Shown: in pieces, positions 50,647 through 60,172 of the stretch
How positions within the stretch are numbered: position 1 is the first letter of the stretch
Layout: every line of letters begins with the position of its first letter
Source: Allopusillimonas sp008369125
GTDB taxonomy: Bacteria > Pseudomonadota > Gammaproteobacteria > Burkholderiales > Burkholderiaceae_B
Length of the DNA: 64,000 nucleotides
NCBI RefSeq assembly: GCF_008369125.1
Contig: NZ_VOAY01000005.1
Location: forward strand, 434,001 to 498,000
Direction of reading: 5' to 3'
Notes under the pieces: model-generated
Database searches by the model: none
What the model was told of the DNA's origin: nothing
Seen by the model: only the letters and a program-made list of their open reading frames with translations
Program-made: the position numbers and the translations under genes

Positions 50647-51501
50647 ATGACGAAACCCTATCAAGTCCGAGCGATGCGCCGAGATGAGCTTGATTTTGCA
50701 GTAGCGCTGGCGGCCAACGAAGGTTGGAATCCAGGTACTCACGATGCCGATGCCTTCTATGCAACGGATCCGGGCGGCTTTTTGGTTGGTTTGTTAGATA
50801 ACGAGCCGATAGGCTGTATCTCCGCAGTGCGTTACGGGCCAGGTTTCGGGTTTCTTGGCTTTTATATTGTGGCGCCAGCGTATCGTGGCCGGGGGTATGG
50901 CATGCAATTGTGGAGCAGTGCCCTCGAACAGTTCGGCACACGCAATATCGGGCTAGACGGTGTACAGGAACAGCAGGCCAATTATAGAAAGTCTGGGTTC
51001 AGTTTGGCCTATAGCAATATACGTTACGCATGGCAAAACCGTTTGCAAAATGGGGCTGCCACAACACCCAACATAGTTTCTGTAAAACATGTCGATGCAG
51101 ACGGCATTGCACGCTACGATCGGCTGTGTTTTCCGGCATCACGCCCCACTTTTCTTGACGCCTGGCTCAACCAGCCCGATTCGGTGGCGCTCGCATGGTC
51201 GGAAAACAAGGCGATACGCGGTTATGGCGTTATTCGCCGTTGCCGTGATGGCTGGAAGGTTGGGCCATTATTTGCCGACAATCGCGGCATTGCAGAATCT
51301 TTACTGCTGGCGTTGGGCCGCAACACGGCACACCAAGAACCGGTTTATCTGGATGTACCTGAAACAAATACAGAAGGCATGCGTCTTGCCGCCGATCTGG
51401 GGATGCAAGAGGTGTTCGGCACGGCGCGCATGTACAACCATTACCTGCCCGATATCGTAACGGACCGTATATTCGGCGTGACGACCTTCGAACTGGGTTA
51501 A
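50647..51501 (+). CDS. GNAT-family acetyltransferase with a second acetyltransferase-like domain
   Basis: This 284-residue protein starts with a GNAT domain (YQVRAMRRDELDFAVALAANEGWNPG, LGFYIVAPAYRGRGYGMQLW with the acetyl-CoA loop RGRGYG). The C-terminal part (about 140-284) resembles Acetyltransf_18-type modules (VKVGPLFADNRGIAESLLLAL-like WKVGPLFADNRGIAESLL). The substrate is unknown. CGGAGAC precedes the ATG at 50647. Its stop codon overlaps by two bases the stop of the convergent MFS gene. Confidence 0.87.
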   Translation: MTKPYQVRAMRRDELDFAVALAANEGWNPGTHDADAFYATDPGGFLVGLLDNEPIGCISAVRYGPGFGFLGFYIVAPAYRGRGYGMQLWSSALEQFGTRNIGLDGVQEQQANYRKSGFSLAYSNIRYAWQNRLQNGAATTPNIVSVKHVDADGIARYDRLCFPASRPTFLDAWLNQPDSVALAWSENKAIRGYGVIRRCRDGWKVGPLFADNRGIAESLLLALGRNTAHQEPVYLDVPETNTEGMRLAADLGMQEVFGTARMYNHYLPDIVTDRIFGVTTFELG

Positions 51502-52709
51502 TGGTCTTTTAGTGTGTCCGTTCGACCGCCACGAAGGCGCTCCCAGTTCATGCTGAACCACCACAGACTAATGCATAGCACTGCGCTGCAGCCCATACCC
51601 AGGGCCAGCAACAGCGCGCTGTGAAACAGCAGTGGCGCTAACAGGCCTGATACCAGCGCAAAAATAAACATTTGCACAAAGCTTTGCAATGACGAAGCCA
51701 GGCCGCGCATGCTTGGAAAACTGCCCAGGGTTACCACCGTCATGCCAGGCAGTGCCACCGACATGCCGACGGCATAGACAAAGATGGGTATTACGGCCCA
51801 GGGCACGGCGGCAACCGACATGGCGTTGTACAACACGTTCAGCACGGCACCCAGCGTCATGATGCCCAGGCCAGCGCGTATCAACAGCGCAGGCGCAATA
51901 CGGCCCGCATTGCGCGAACTAAACATCGACCCGATGACCACCCCGCTGATAAACGGTAAAAACAGCCATGCAAACGCTGTGTCTGGCAGACCCAGTATAT
52001 TCATGATGAAGCTTGCTGCCGACGAGATGTACAGGGCAAAACCCGAAAACGCAAAGCCTACGGCAAGTATGGCCAAAAGAAATGGCGGATGCATCAATGC
52101 CTTGATGTAGTTGCGAAATATATTGCCTACATGTAGTGGCTGTCGGTGCTCTGGCGTGAGGGTTTCGGGCAGCCAACGCACACACATGGCGATCAGTATG
52201 GCGACAATAATTACCATCAGGCCAAACGTGCCTCGCCAGCCGGTCAGCGAATTGGCATACCCGCCCACCACCGGGGCGATGGCCGGTGCAAGGCTGAACA
52301 CCATGGTGATATTGGCAAACAGCCTCTGCGCCTCGGCGCCGTGATACTTGTCGCGCACAATCGCCATCCCAACAACCCGTCCCGCACCGGCAGAGGCGCC
52401 CTGCAGGCCTCTGAAGAACAGCAGCCAGCCAAAACTGGGGGCCAACATAGCGCCCACCGAGCCGATGGCAAACAGAATGAGCGAAAACAAAATCACGGGA
52501 CGCCGCCCGAAACTGTCGGAGAAGGTGCCGTAAAACAAGCTCATGAAGGCAAACGTGGACAGATAAATACTGAGTGTTTGCTGCACCAGGGCCTGACTGA
52601 TCTGAAAGTCTTCGCCTATGCTATGAAACGAAGGCAGATAGGTATCAGTAGCGAAAGGCCCCAGCATAGCCAGGCCGGCGAGCATCAGAGTAAGTGTACG
52701 AATATTCAC
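51498..52709 (-). CDS. Bcr/CflA-type MFS efflux transporter
   Basis: This 403-residue 12-helix drug exporter belongs to the Bcr/CflA (DHA1) group: TDTYLPSFHSIGEDFQISQALVQQTLSIY, then GTFSDSFGRRPVILFSL (MFS loop motif G-x-x-x-D-x-x-G-R-R), and RGLQGASAGAGRVVGMAIVRD. The start is GTG at 52709 and overlaps the stop of the next MFS gene by GTGA, so the two are co-translated. The substrate cannot be read from the sequence. Confidence 0.92.
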   Translation of the reverse strand: MNIRTLTLMLAGLAMLGPFATDTYLPSFHSIGEDFQISQALVQQTLSIYLSTFAFMSLFYGTFSDSFGRRPVILFSLILFAIGSVGAMLAPSFGWLLFFRGLQGASAGAGRVVGMAIVRDKYHGAEAQRLFANITMVFSLAPAIAPVVGGYANSLTGWRGTFGLMVIIVAILIAMCVRWLPETLTPEHRQPLHVGNIFRNYIKALMHPPFLLAILAVGFAFSGFALYISSAASFIMNILGLPDTAFAWLFLPFISGVVIGSMFSSRNAGRIAPALLIRAGLGIMTLGAVLNVLYNAMSVAAVPWAVIPIFVYAVGMSVALPGMTVVTLGSFPSMRGLASSLQSFVQMFIFALVSGLLAPLLFHSALLLALGMGCSAVLCISLWWFSMNWERLRGGRTDTLKDH

Positions 52710-53902
52710 GTGCGATCAGCCTCCGAGGGCCTGATATGTGGCAACCAGCGCCAAAAGAGCGCGGCGGCCAGAAAACCAAAGCTGCCGGTGACAACAATAC
52801 CGGCGCCCAGCGACACCAGCGCTGTCATACCCGACAGCAGAAAAGGGCCGGCACTGGTGCCGACATCACTGATCAGGCGCCATATACCCAAAAATTCGGT
52901 ACGGCCTGTTGGCGGTGAAGCATCGGCGCCCAGCGTCATGGCAATGCCCGAGCCAAAGCCGTTGCCAAACCCAAGCAGCATGGATGCCATGACAAAGGGA
53001 GCCAGGCTGGTCGTGAGTGGCATGAGAGCGAGCGCCAGGCCCATGAGCAGGGTACAGGGCAACGCCACCCACAAGCGCCCGTATTCGTCCATGATTTTGC
53101 CTGCCGGATAAAACATCAGCATATCAACGGCAGAAGTAACGCCAAAAATAAGCGCGGTCGCAGTCGGGCTCAGGCCAATGCTATCAGCCCACAAAGGGAT
53201 GACAATTTGCCGGGCGGCTCGCATGGCGCTGATAAGCAAAATACCCACACCCAGTGTCAGGTACACCTTGGCATGCGTCACGGCCATGGTCGCCATTTTG
53301 GGCTTGATGGCAAGGCCCGCGCCTCGCCCGGGCGTCAGTTCAAGCTCGGGCACGGCAAATGAAAGTATGCCGGCGCCAATCAACGCCACAATGGCAACCC
53401 AATACGCACCCGACAGCCCCATAAAATGCATGGCACCCGCTGCGGCAAATGGCCCCACGAACATACCTATGCGATGCGTGCCACCCAGCGTCGACAGAGC
53501 GCGCGCGCGCAGCGCAAACGGAACCGCCTCAATGAGAAAAGTTTGACGGGCAAGATAAAACACCGACGTCGCCAGCCCTATCATCAATGTGCCCAGCGCC
53601 AGCATGGCGGGATGGACTGCGAACACACAGAGCAGCAATGCCACGATGGTAAGGATGGAAGCCCCGATGAGGGCTTTGCGCTCGCCAATGCGCGATGTGA
53701 GCAACGCGGCAGGGATGTTACCGGTAAGCGAACCCAGCCCGATGAGCGCCACAACCACGCCTGCCATGGCGGGCGATGCCCCCATATCACGCGCGCTCAG
53801 CGCAATGACAGGCAATACCGCACCGTTGCCCAGCCCGAACAGTACGGTAGGCCCAAATGCGGGGATGGCGATTTTCCTGAGACTAAATTGGGCATCGCCC
53901 AT
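52706..53902 (-). CDS. MFS transporter
   Basis: This protein of about 398 residues has 12 predicted helices and the MFS loop TSRIGERKALIGASILT in place of the standard motif. It begins FSLRKIAIPAFGPTVLFGLGNGAVLPVIALS. The ATG at 53902 (MGDAQFSL) fits relatives better than the upstream one at 53977, although neither has a strong ribosome-binding site. It is the first gene of a two-gene exporter unit on the minus strand. Function is unknown beyond likely drug or metabolite export. Confidence 0.88.
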   Translation of the reverse strand: MGDAQFSLRKIAIPAFGPTVLFGLGNGAVLPVIALSARDMGASPAMAGVVVALIGLGSLTGNIPAALLTSRIGERKALIGASILTIVALLLCVFAVHPAMLALGTLMIGLATSVFYLARQTFLIEAVPFALRARALSTLGGTHRIGMFVGPFAAAGAMHFMGLSGAYWVAIVALIGAGILSFAVPELELTPGRGAGLAIKPKMATMAVTHAKVYLTLGVGILLISAMRAARQIVIPLWADSIGLSPTATALIFGVTSAVDMLMFYPAGKIMDEYGRLWVALPCTLLMGLALALMPLTTSLAPFVMASMLLGFGNGFGSGIAMTLGADASPPTGRTEFLGIWRLISDVGTSAGPFLLSGMTALVSLGAGIVVTGSFGFLAAALFWRWLPHIRPSEADRT

Positions 53903-54048
53903 GTTTGACTGGCCTTGAAACGAATTTTGCACAAGCTGCCTGACAGATTTTATAGGAAGCAGAAAGACATGCCCCATCGTATAAGAACCCGCGATTCAGG
54001 GAGCAGATCAATCCGAGCAACATATAAACGCTGGTAAGCCTGGTCAGC

Positions 54049-54963
54049 TTATGGGGTGGCGCTGCCCCAGGCCCGCTGCCGGATATGTTCGTGCAGGTAT
54101 TGCACAAACGCCTCTGCCGCTGGAGGCAAGCTGGCATGTTGCCGGTGATATACAAAAAACTGGCGGCGAACTTCTGGATCTGCCAGCGGACGCATTCTTA
54201 AGCCATACAGGTCTACCAGTGTCTGGGCATAAGGCAGACACGTGGTCACGCCCAGGCCCGAATTGACCATACTGAGGGCGGTACTCATAAAGGCGACTTC
54301 ATGGGTGGGCCGTATGGGCGGCACGGCTGAAATGCCCTGCAAATCCATGGACAGGCGATCGGTAAACTGACCCTGTAATGAAATTAGAGGGTATCGAACC
54401 AGATCTGCCCAGGCGACACGGCTGTTGGCCTCCAGCGGGTGGCCAGGCGGGAAAACAGCCATAAAGGGTAAGTCGAACAGGGGATCTGCGACCAGTTCAG
54501 CCACCGCTTCACGCTGAGGGCCAATGCTGATGTCTACCTCACCGCGCAGTGCTTGCGCGATCACGGTTTCAACGGCACAGTCCACCAAATGAATGCGCAC
54601 ATCTGGATAAGCCTGCCGAAACCCTGCAATGACCTCGGGTACCAGCGTGCTGGACATAAGCTGTGGTGCGGCAATCCGGACAATACCGCGACGCAGGCGT
54701 TTAAGGTTGTCCACGTTTTCGACGGCAGCGTCCAGGTCGCGTAATACCTGGGTGGTCGCAGAATGAAATTCGCGCCCCACTTCCGATAAGCGGATGCGCC
54801 GCGTACTGCGATCCACCAGTCTTACACCCAGCTGGTTTTCCAGCTCTTTGATCAGACCGCTGAGGGCCGATTGCGTGATATGAAGCGATTCGGCAGCGCG
54901 CGTGAAGCCACCTGTGCGGGCCAGCGCAGCGAAGGCACGGAGTTGACGCAAAGTGACTTCCAT
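54049..54963 (-). CDS. LysR-family transcriptional regulator
   Basis: This 304-residue regulator has a classic LysR winged helix (TLRQLRAFAALARTGGFTRAAESLHITQSALSGLIKELE) and a periplasmic-binding-like effector domain. ATG codons at 54966 and 54963 are adjacent; AGGA is 7 nt from the second, which is chosen. It is divergent from the second TRAP operon with about 130 bp between, so it very likely controls dctQMP there and perhaps maiA. Confidence 0.92.
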   Translation of the reverse strand: MEVTLRQLRAFAALARTGGFTRAAESLHITQSALSGLIKELENQLGVRLVDRSTRRIRLSEVGREFHSATTQVLRDLDAAVENVDNLKRLRRGIVRIAAPQLMSSTLVPEVIAGFRQAYPDVRIHLVDCAVETVIAQALRGEVDISIGPQREAVAELVADPLFDLPFMAVFPPGHPLEANSRVAWADLVRYPLISLQGQFTDRLSMDLQGISAVPPIRPTHEVAFMSTALSMVNSGLGVTTCLPYAQTLVDLYGLRMRPLADPEVRRQFFVYHRQHASLPPAAEAFVQYLHEHIRQRAWGSATP

Positions 54964-55095
54964 CATAATTTCCTATAAATACATGGGAAAAAACTGTTTG
55001 AATGATATCTCGAATCTGGCTCTAATAGAAAAAAATCGCCAGAAGCCAGCCGACCGGAGACAAATCCATGCAGTATCTGACTTTGCGGGGCAATC

Positions 55096-55656
55096 ATGCT
55101 TGAACGTATTGCTCGCCTGCTGACTCGCACCTTTGAAGTATTGATCGTCACCGCGCTCGTCATCATGGGCGTGCTGGTCTTTGGCAATGTGATCCTGCGC
55201 TATGGCTTTAATTCTGGCATTGCCATATCTGAGGAGTTGTCCCGCCTGCTGTTTGTCTGGCTGATCTTTATGGGTGCCGTCCTGGCATCGGCGCAACGCA
55301 CCCATATCGGCTTTGATTCATTGCAGCGCCTGGCCGGCCCGCGATTGCGTCGCCTGCTGGTGGTCTTCACCGGTGTACTGATTTTGATCGGTTGCGGCAT
55401 GTTTATCGTGGGCGGGTGGGCACAGATGCGCATCAACCTGGGCAACTTCTATCCGGTCATGGGAATTTCCTACGGCTGGCTGTATGCGGTTGCACTCGTG
55501 TTTGGGATCGCAATGATCTTTCCCGTGTGCAACAACATTCGACGTGCCTGGCTGGGAATGGACGACGCGTTAACTGAAGACCTGGCTGATCGTATCGAAA
55601 GCCAAGCCGACCGAATGTCCTCTAACCGCCCTGATCAACAGGCAGACAAGCCATGA
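55096..55656 (+). CDS. TRAP transporter small permease (DctQ family)
   Basis: This 186-residue small subunit has four helices: ALVIMGVLVFGNVILRYGFN, then GIAISEELSRLLFVWLIFMGAVLA with the (S/W)EE motif of the family. A hydrophilic Gln/Asp-rich tail ends the protein. Its stop codon overlaps the dctM start by ATGA. It is first of a dctQMP operon controlled by the divergent LysR gene. Confidence 0.9.
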   Translation: MLERIARLLTRTFEVLIVTALVIMGVLVFGNVILRYGFNSGIAISEELSRLLFVWLIFMGAVLASAQRTHIGFDSLQRLAGPRLRRLLVVFTGVLILIGCGMFIVGGWAQMRINLGNFYPVMGISYGWLYAVALVFGIAMIFPVCNNIRRAWLGMDDALTEDLADRIESQADRMSSNRPDQQADKP

Positions 55657-56930
55657 CCGCACTCGTGTTTCTGGCGACGTTGCTGGGCCTGATTATGATC
55701 GGCCTGCCGATTGCTTTTGCGTTGATGTATGCAGGCATCGCCCTCATGCTGGTAACAGGCCAGTTTGATTCGCAAATTGTGGTGCAAAATGCCATCGCCG
55801 GGGCTGACAACTTTGTGCTGATGGCCGTGCCATTCTTTATTTTGGCCGGTGAGTTCATGAATGCAGGCGGCTTGTCGAAACGCATTGTCGACATGGCCGG
55901 CGCCTTTGTGGGCCATTTGCGCGGCGGTCTTGGATACGTTGCCATTTTTGCCGGCATTTTGCTTGCCAGCCTTTCGGGCTCTGCCGTGGCCGACACAGCG
56001 GCGCTGGCGGCCATTTTGGTGCCCATGATGCGCCAGGCGGGCTATAACCCGGCCCGTGCTTGCGGGCTGATGGCGGCAAGCGGCATTATTGCGCCGGTCA
56101 TACCCCCTTCCATCGGTTTTCTGATCTTCGGGGTAGTGGCCAACGTTTCTATTACGCGGCTGTTTCTGGCCGGTATTGTGCCTGGCGTGCTGATGGGGCT
56201 GTTTCTGATTACCGCCTGGTGGATAGTTTCGCATCGCCAGCAGGTTGCCGTGTCACCCCGCGTGCCCTGGAGTCATCGTCTGCCCTTGCTGGGCAAGGGT
56301 ATCTGGGCCCTGATGCTGCCCGTTATCATCATCGGCGGCCTGCGCTTCGGTATCTTCACACCAACCGAGTCCGCTGTTGTGGCTGCGGCTTATGCGCTAT
56401 TTGTGGGCCTGGTGGTGTATCGCGAACTGACATGGGGCACGATTTATGAATGCCTGCTGACCACCGCACGCACGACTTCGGTGGTGCTGTTGCTGGCCGC
56501 GCTGGCCATGATCGCGTCTTACATGATCACCATTACCGATATTTCGGGCCAGGTGGGCGATTGGCTCACCACGCTGTCCGATAACCCTATGGTTTTGATG
56601 GCAGCGATGATGGTGGTGGTGTTTTTTGCGGGGATGGTGCTGGACTTTATCCCCGTGGTTTTGATTTTCACGCCTGTGTTTATGCCCATCGTCAAGGCAG
56701 CCGATATTGACCCTGTTTATTTTGGTGTCGTGTTTATTATGAACTGCTCTATTGGCATGATTACACCGCCGGTTGGTGTCGTGCTAAACGTTATCAGCTC
56801 GATCGGCAAAGTCACACTGGCACAAGCAGCACGAGGCATCGCCCCTTTCTTATTGGCCCTGGTGTTGTTGCTGGTCGCCTTAATTGTGTACCCGCCACTG
56901 GTAACTGTGCCTGCCCAATGGTGGCGCTAA
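55653..56930 (+). CDS. TRAP transporter large permease (DctM family)
   Basis: This 425-residue large permease shows DctM motifs: VPFFILAGEFMNAGGLSKRIVD, LLASLSGSAVADTAALAAILVP, PPSIGFLIFGVVANVSITRLFLAG (quoted in part: PPSIGFLIFGVVANVSITRL) and MNCSIGMITPPVGVVLNVI. Its start overlaps dctQ. The dctP gene follows after 34 bp. The substrate of the set is presumably the acid degraded by the downstream dioxygenase and GST genes. Confidence 0.95.
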   Translation: MTALVFLATLLGLIMIGLPIAFALMYAGIALMLVTGQFDSQIVVQNAIAGADNFVLMAVPFFILAGEFMNAGGLSKRIVDMAGAFVGHLRGGLGYVAIFAGILLASLSGSAVADTAALAAILVPMMRQAGYNPARACGLMAASGIIAPVIPPSIGFLIFGVVANVSITRLFLAGIVPGVLMGLFLITAWWIVSHRQQVAVSPRVPWSHRLPLLGKGIWALMLPVIIIGGLRFGIFTPTESAVVAAAYALFVGLVVYRELTWGTIYECLLTTARTTSVVLLLAALAMIASYMITITDISGQVGDWLTTLSDNPMVLMAAMMVVVFFAGMVLDFIPVVLIFTPVFMPIVKAADIDPVYFGVVFIMNCSIGMITPPVGVVLNVISSIGKVTLAQAARGIAPFLLALVLLLVALIVYPPLVTVPAQWWR

Positions 56931-56964
56931 TGCGCCCCCTGTTATTACACCCGAGGAGACTTCA

Positions 56965-57945
56965 ATGAAAATACGTACTTCACTACTGGTTGGCCTGCTG
57001 GCCGCCACACTGTCCAGCTCTGCCTGGGCTGTTGTCACCGCCAAATTTGCGGTGACACTGCCCGAAAAATCTCATCAGGGCCAGGGCGTGGCCAAATTTG
57101 CTGAACTGGTCAAACAGAAAAGCAATGGTGAAATTGTGATCAAACCCTATTACAGCGGTGCACTGGGCAATGATGTTCAAGTGACATCAGCCTTGCAGGG
57201 CGGCACCATCGAATTTACCGTACCGCAAACCACTACACTCACGGGCATGGTGAAAGCCTATGAAATTCTTGATTTCCCTTTCCTGTTCAAGAACAGTGCC
57301 GAGGCGGATAAAGTACTGGACGGCCCGGTCGGCGATAAACTGCTGACCACCCTTCCCGCCCACGGTCTGGTGGGCCTGGCTTACTGGGAAAACGGTTTTT
57401 TCAATGCCACCAATAACAAGCATCCTATCGCCAAGGTCGAAGATTTTGAGGGGCTGAAGTTCCGCTCTATCCAGGCGCGCATCACCCAGGAAACCATCAA
57501 AGCCTTGGGTGCCAACCCAGTGCCTCTGGCTGTTCCCGAGCTTTATACAGCGCTGGAAACCCATACGATTGACGGTCAGGGAACCCCCAACGCGGTAATT
57601 GCTGCGCTCAAGCTTTATGAAGTGCAAAAGTTTCTGTCCATCACGCAACACAGCTACGGGGCGTTTATCCCACTGGCCTCCAAGGCATTCTGGGACAAGC
57701 TCACCCCCGAACAGCAAAAAATCGTCAAAGACTCCGCCTTTGAAGCGCGCGTGTACCAGCGCGAGGTTGCACGTGCGCAGTCAGACTCGGCCAGAGAGGC
57801 CATGGCCAAGCACGGCATGAAAATCAACGACGTCAGCGATGCCGAACGCGAGCGCATGCGTGAGCGTGTGCAGCCTGTATGGAAGATGTTCACGCCCGAT
57901 GTGGGCCAAGACTTGTTTGACCAAGTGATGAACGAACTGAAATAA
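56965..57945 (+). CDS. TRAP transporter substrate-binding protein (DctP family)
   Basis: This 326-residue periplasmic receptor has a signal peptide (LLVGLLAATLSSSAWAV) and the DctP core: AVTLPEKSHQGQGVAKFAELV, YYSGALGNDVQVTSALQGGT, GLAYWENGFFNATNNKHPI and LKFRSIQARITQETIKALGANPVPLA, where the Arg is the usual carboxylate contact (quoted in part: FRSIQARITQETIKALGANP). GAGGAG precedes the ATG. A 224-bp gap with no recognised gene separates it from the maiA-like gene. Confidence 0.94.
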   Translation: MKIRTSLLVGLLAATLSSSAWAVVTAKFAVTLPEKSHQGQGVAKFAELVKQKSNGEIVIKPYYSGALGNDVQVTSALQGGTIEFTVPQTTTLTGMVKAYEILDFPFLFKNSAEADKVLDGPVGDKLLTTLPAHGLVGLAYWENGFFNATNNKHPIAKVEDFEGLKFRSIQARITQETIKALGANPVPLAVPELYTALETHTIDGQGTPNAVIAALKLYEVQKFLSITQHSYGAFIPLASKAFWDKLTPEQQKIVKDSAFEARVYQREVARAQSDSAREAMAKHGMKINDVSDAERERMRERVQPVWKMFTPDVGQDLFDQVMNELK

Positions 57946-58169
57946 GCGATTGACTACGGGTTCCGCAGACGCGGGCCCGTATCCCCATACCCGGCCATGC
58001 AACCCGGGCGCACGAAGTTTGCATAGGCGTGACGACTGAAAACGAATAGTCGATCACGCCAACCATGCACGTCAAGAACCAAGCTCGTTTCCACATGAAA
58101 ACGCGCAGGGTAGGGATTTTTTCGACGTAATTGCACTGACAATTACTCAACGCAAGGAAGCATGACATT

Positions 58170-58814
58170 ATGCGAGAACTCTACACTTATTTTCGCAGCT
58201 CGGCCGCCTATCGGGTTCGGATTGCACTGGCTCTGAAAGAGCTGGAGTATCAGGTCGTGCCCATTCACCTGCTGCGTCATGGCGGCGAGCAGCATACGCC
58301 AGAATATCGACGCCGCAATCCCGAAGGCCTGGTGCCCGCATACGTTGAGAACAACCATGTGCTGACGCAGTCTCTGGCGATCATGGAATACCTGGACGAG
58401 GCCTACCCCGAGACAGCGCTATTGCCTGCGGACACACTGGCACGCGCTCGCGTGCGAGCACTGGCGCTGCACGTGGCCTGCGACATTCATCCACTGAACA
58501 ATTTGCGGGTGCTGCGTTGGCTGGCAAACGAACTGCAGGTGGAACAGGCGGGGCGTGATCAATGGTATCGGCATTGGGTCGCGTTGGGCTTTGAGGCGCT
58601 CGAAGCCCAGCTTCAGTCTCCGGATACAGGGCTGTGCTGCCATGGTGACACGCCGGGCATGGCAGACTGCTGCCTGGTGCCGCAGGTCTATAACGCCAGA
58701 CGTTTTGATGTGGACTTGACAGCGTATCCAACCATTGCACGTATCACCGAGTATTGCGAATCACTGCCGGCCTTTCAGACGGCTCATCCTGCCAGACAGC
58801 CAGACGCTGCATGA
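58170..58814 (+). CDS. maleylacetoacetate isomerase-like zeta-class GST
   Basis: This 214-residue zeta-class glutathione transferase has the active-site motif YFRSSAAYRVRIALALKEL and QSLAIMEYLDEAYPETALLP. Such enzymes isomerise maleylacetoacetate (or maleylpyruvate) to the fumaryl form with glutathione. The motif SSAAYRVR replaces the more common SSCSWRVR of MaiA. It is convergent with an HmgA-like dioxygenase gene, which supports an aromatic ring-cleavage pathway. A strong bidirectional terminator separates the two. Confidence 0.85.
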   Translation: MRELYTYFRSSAAYRVRIALALKELEYQVVPIHLLRHGGEQHTPEYRRRNPEGLVPAYVENNHVLTQSLAIMEYLDEAYPETALLPADTLARARVRALALHVACDIHPLNNLRVLRWLANELQVEQAGRDQWYRHWVALGFEALEAQLQSPDTGLCCHGDTPGMADCCLVPQVYNARRFDVDLTAYPTIARITEYCESLPAFQTAHPARQPDAA

Positions 58815-58832
58815 GAACAGGCCAGCCAACAC

Positions 58833-58876
58833 ACAAGAGCAAGGCCCATGGGTTATGCACCCATGGGCCTTCTTGT
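58833..58876. terminator. bidirectional terminator between maiA-like and hmgA-like genes
   Basis: AAGGCCCATGGGT (58841-58853) and ACCCATGGGCCTT (58859-58871) form a perfect 13-bp stem with a 5-nt loop. The flanks ACAAGA and TCTTGT extend the pairing. It lies between the two convergent stop codons and can serve both strands. Confidence 0.85.
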
Positions 58877-60006
58877 TATTCCTTCCAGGAATCCGCGTAG
58901 TTGGGGATTTTCACCCCGTCGGGCAGCGTGTCGACTTCAAGCGCATGACGGGAGTCGATCATGACTGCCACTTCATCTGTGTATTTGCGTTCGCCCTGGT
59001 TGTTGGCAGCAGCGGCAGCAAAGGCCTTGGGGTGTGGCCCGTGGTGAAAGCCCGAGGGGTGCAGCGTGAACATGCCGGGCTTGATATTGTCACGGCTGAA
59101 GAAATTGCCCTGATGATAAAAAATGGACTCGTCGAATTCATCATTATTGTGAAAGAAGGGTACCTTCAGAGCACCGGGGTCGCTTTCTATGGGGCGCGGC
59201 GCAAAGGTGCAGACAATAATGGTGCCGGACAGGAATGTGGCATGTACCGTGGGCGGCAAATGGTAACGATCAGACAGCAGTTCGCGAATGTCGCGCCAGT
59301 TCAGTTTTACGGGCACACAATCGCCGTGCCAGCCGACGGCATCCAGAAAGTTATACGGGAAGGTAACCGTCGTAACCTGCTGCAGGCGCTTTGCCCGTAC
59401 GCGAGTTTCAAACTCGCCCTGCTGGTCCTTGAAGGCGTCATCAATTTTGGGCGTATCCAGAACCGCAAGATCAAACTGTGCATGGCGGCCTGTAATGCCG
59501 CGCTCAGGCAGCATGAACAAGTCATCGGTGGCTTCAATGGTTAGCACCTCATTAGGAATCTTGGTTTCCAGACGCCAGACCGTACCGCGCGGGATATTGA
59601 TGTAGTCGCCCTCCCGATAGCTCATGTGACCGTAATCGCAGAAGAACTCGCCCTCACCCTTATGAAAGAACAGAATCATGTCGCCGTCGCCATTGCGGGC
59701 GAGGTCAGGCATGGAGGCCCCGAACTTCCAGAAGCAAACCTGAGTGTTGGCGTTGTGCATAAAGCGGCGAGCCTTCCACGGGCAGGCCTCGCCATTGTCA
59801 AGTCGGTTCAGGTTCAGCAGAGTCAGTTCAAAAGGGCCTTCCCAGTTTGTCCACCCTGTGGGCTTGTGCGCGTGCAGGATATGGCTGGCAGGGCCAAAAA
59901 AGCCGTTACGTCCATGCTCGCGTTCATACAGACCATCAGGGATGTCGCAGTGCGCCTGACGGGTATGGATGCCTTCTGCCAAGGGGAATGTGATGTAGTT
60001 CTTCAT
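58876..60006 (-). CDS. homogentisate 1,2-dioxygenase-like ring-cleavage enzyme
   Basis: This 376-residue cupin dioxygenase resembles HmgA: ILHAHKPTGWTNWEGPFELTLLN, FWKFGASMPDLARNGDGD, GHMSYREGDYINIPRGTVWRL, and the iron-site stretch FTLHPSGFHHGPHPKAF. It is shorter than the roughly 430-440 residues usual for homogentisate dioxygenase, so a different hydroxylated aromatic acid is possible. The ATG at 60006 has GGAGAAAGG upstream. It is divergent from an IclR regulator and has two palindromic sites in the shared promoter region. Confidence 0.82.
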   Translation of the reverse strand: MKNYITFPLAEGIHTRQAHCDIPDGLYEREHGRNGFFGPASHILHAHKPTGWTNWEGPFELTLLNLNRLDNGEACPWKARRFMHNANTQVCFWKFGASMPDLARNGDGDMILFFHKGEGEFFCDYGHMSYREGDYINIPRGTVWRLETKIPNEVLTIEATDDLFMLPERGITGRHAQFDLAVLDTPKIDDAFKDQQGEFETRVRAKRLQQVTTVTFPYNFLDAVGWHGDCVPVKLNWRDIRELLSDRYHLPPTVHATFLSGTIIVCTFAPRPIESDPGALKVPFFHNNDEFDESIFYHQGNFFSRDNIKPGMFTLHPSGFHHGPHPKAFAAAAANNQGERKYTDEVAVMIDSRHALEVDTLPDGVKIPNYADSWKE

Positions 60007-60035
60007 GCCTTTCTCCAAAGGGAAATGAAATTACC

Positions 60036-60073
60036 GTTACTCTATGCGTAACACTGTTATGATTCTGATAACA
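60036..60073. promoter_or_regulatory. tandem palindromic operator in the hmgA-like / IclR intergenic region
   Basis: GTTAC-N7-GTAAC (60036-60052) and TGTTAT-N7-ATAACA (60055-60073) have the same GTTA-type half-sites and 7-bp spacers. Their centres are 20 bp apart, about two helical turns. They lie 30-67 bp upstream of the dioxygenase ATG and about 100 bp before the IclR ATG. IclR binding is inferred from context. Confidence 0.6.
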
Positions 60074-60172
60074 CATTAAAGCAGGCTAGTTAAAGCGTCA
60101 AGCACTTTACGTCGCAAAAAATTGGGTTTACAAATTACTGTGCGTGGCGTTTCGGGTTAAAACAGAACACAG

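Noticed and set aside
52146..53111. 321-codon plus-strand frame antisense to the two MFS genes
   Set aside because: Low-complexity, His/Gln/Arg-rich translation with no motif; the opposite strand encodes two clear transporters.
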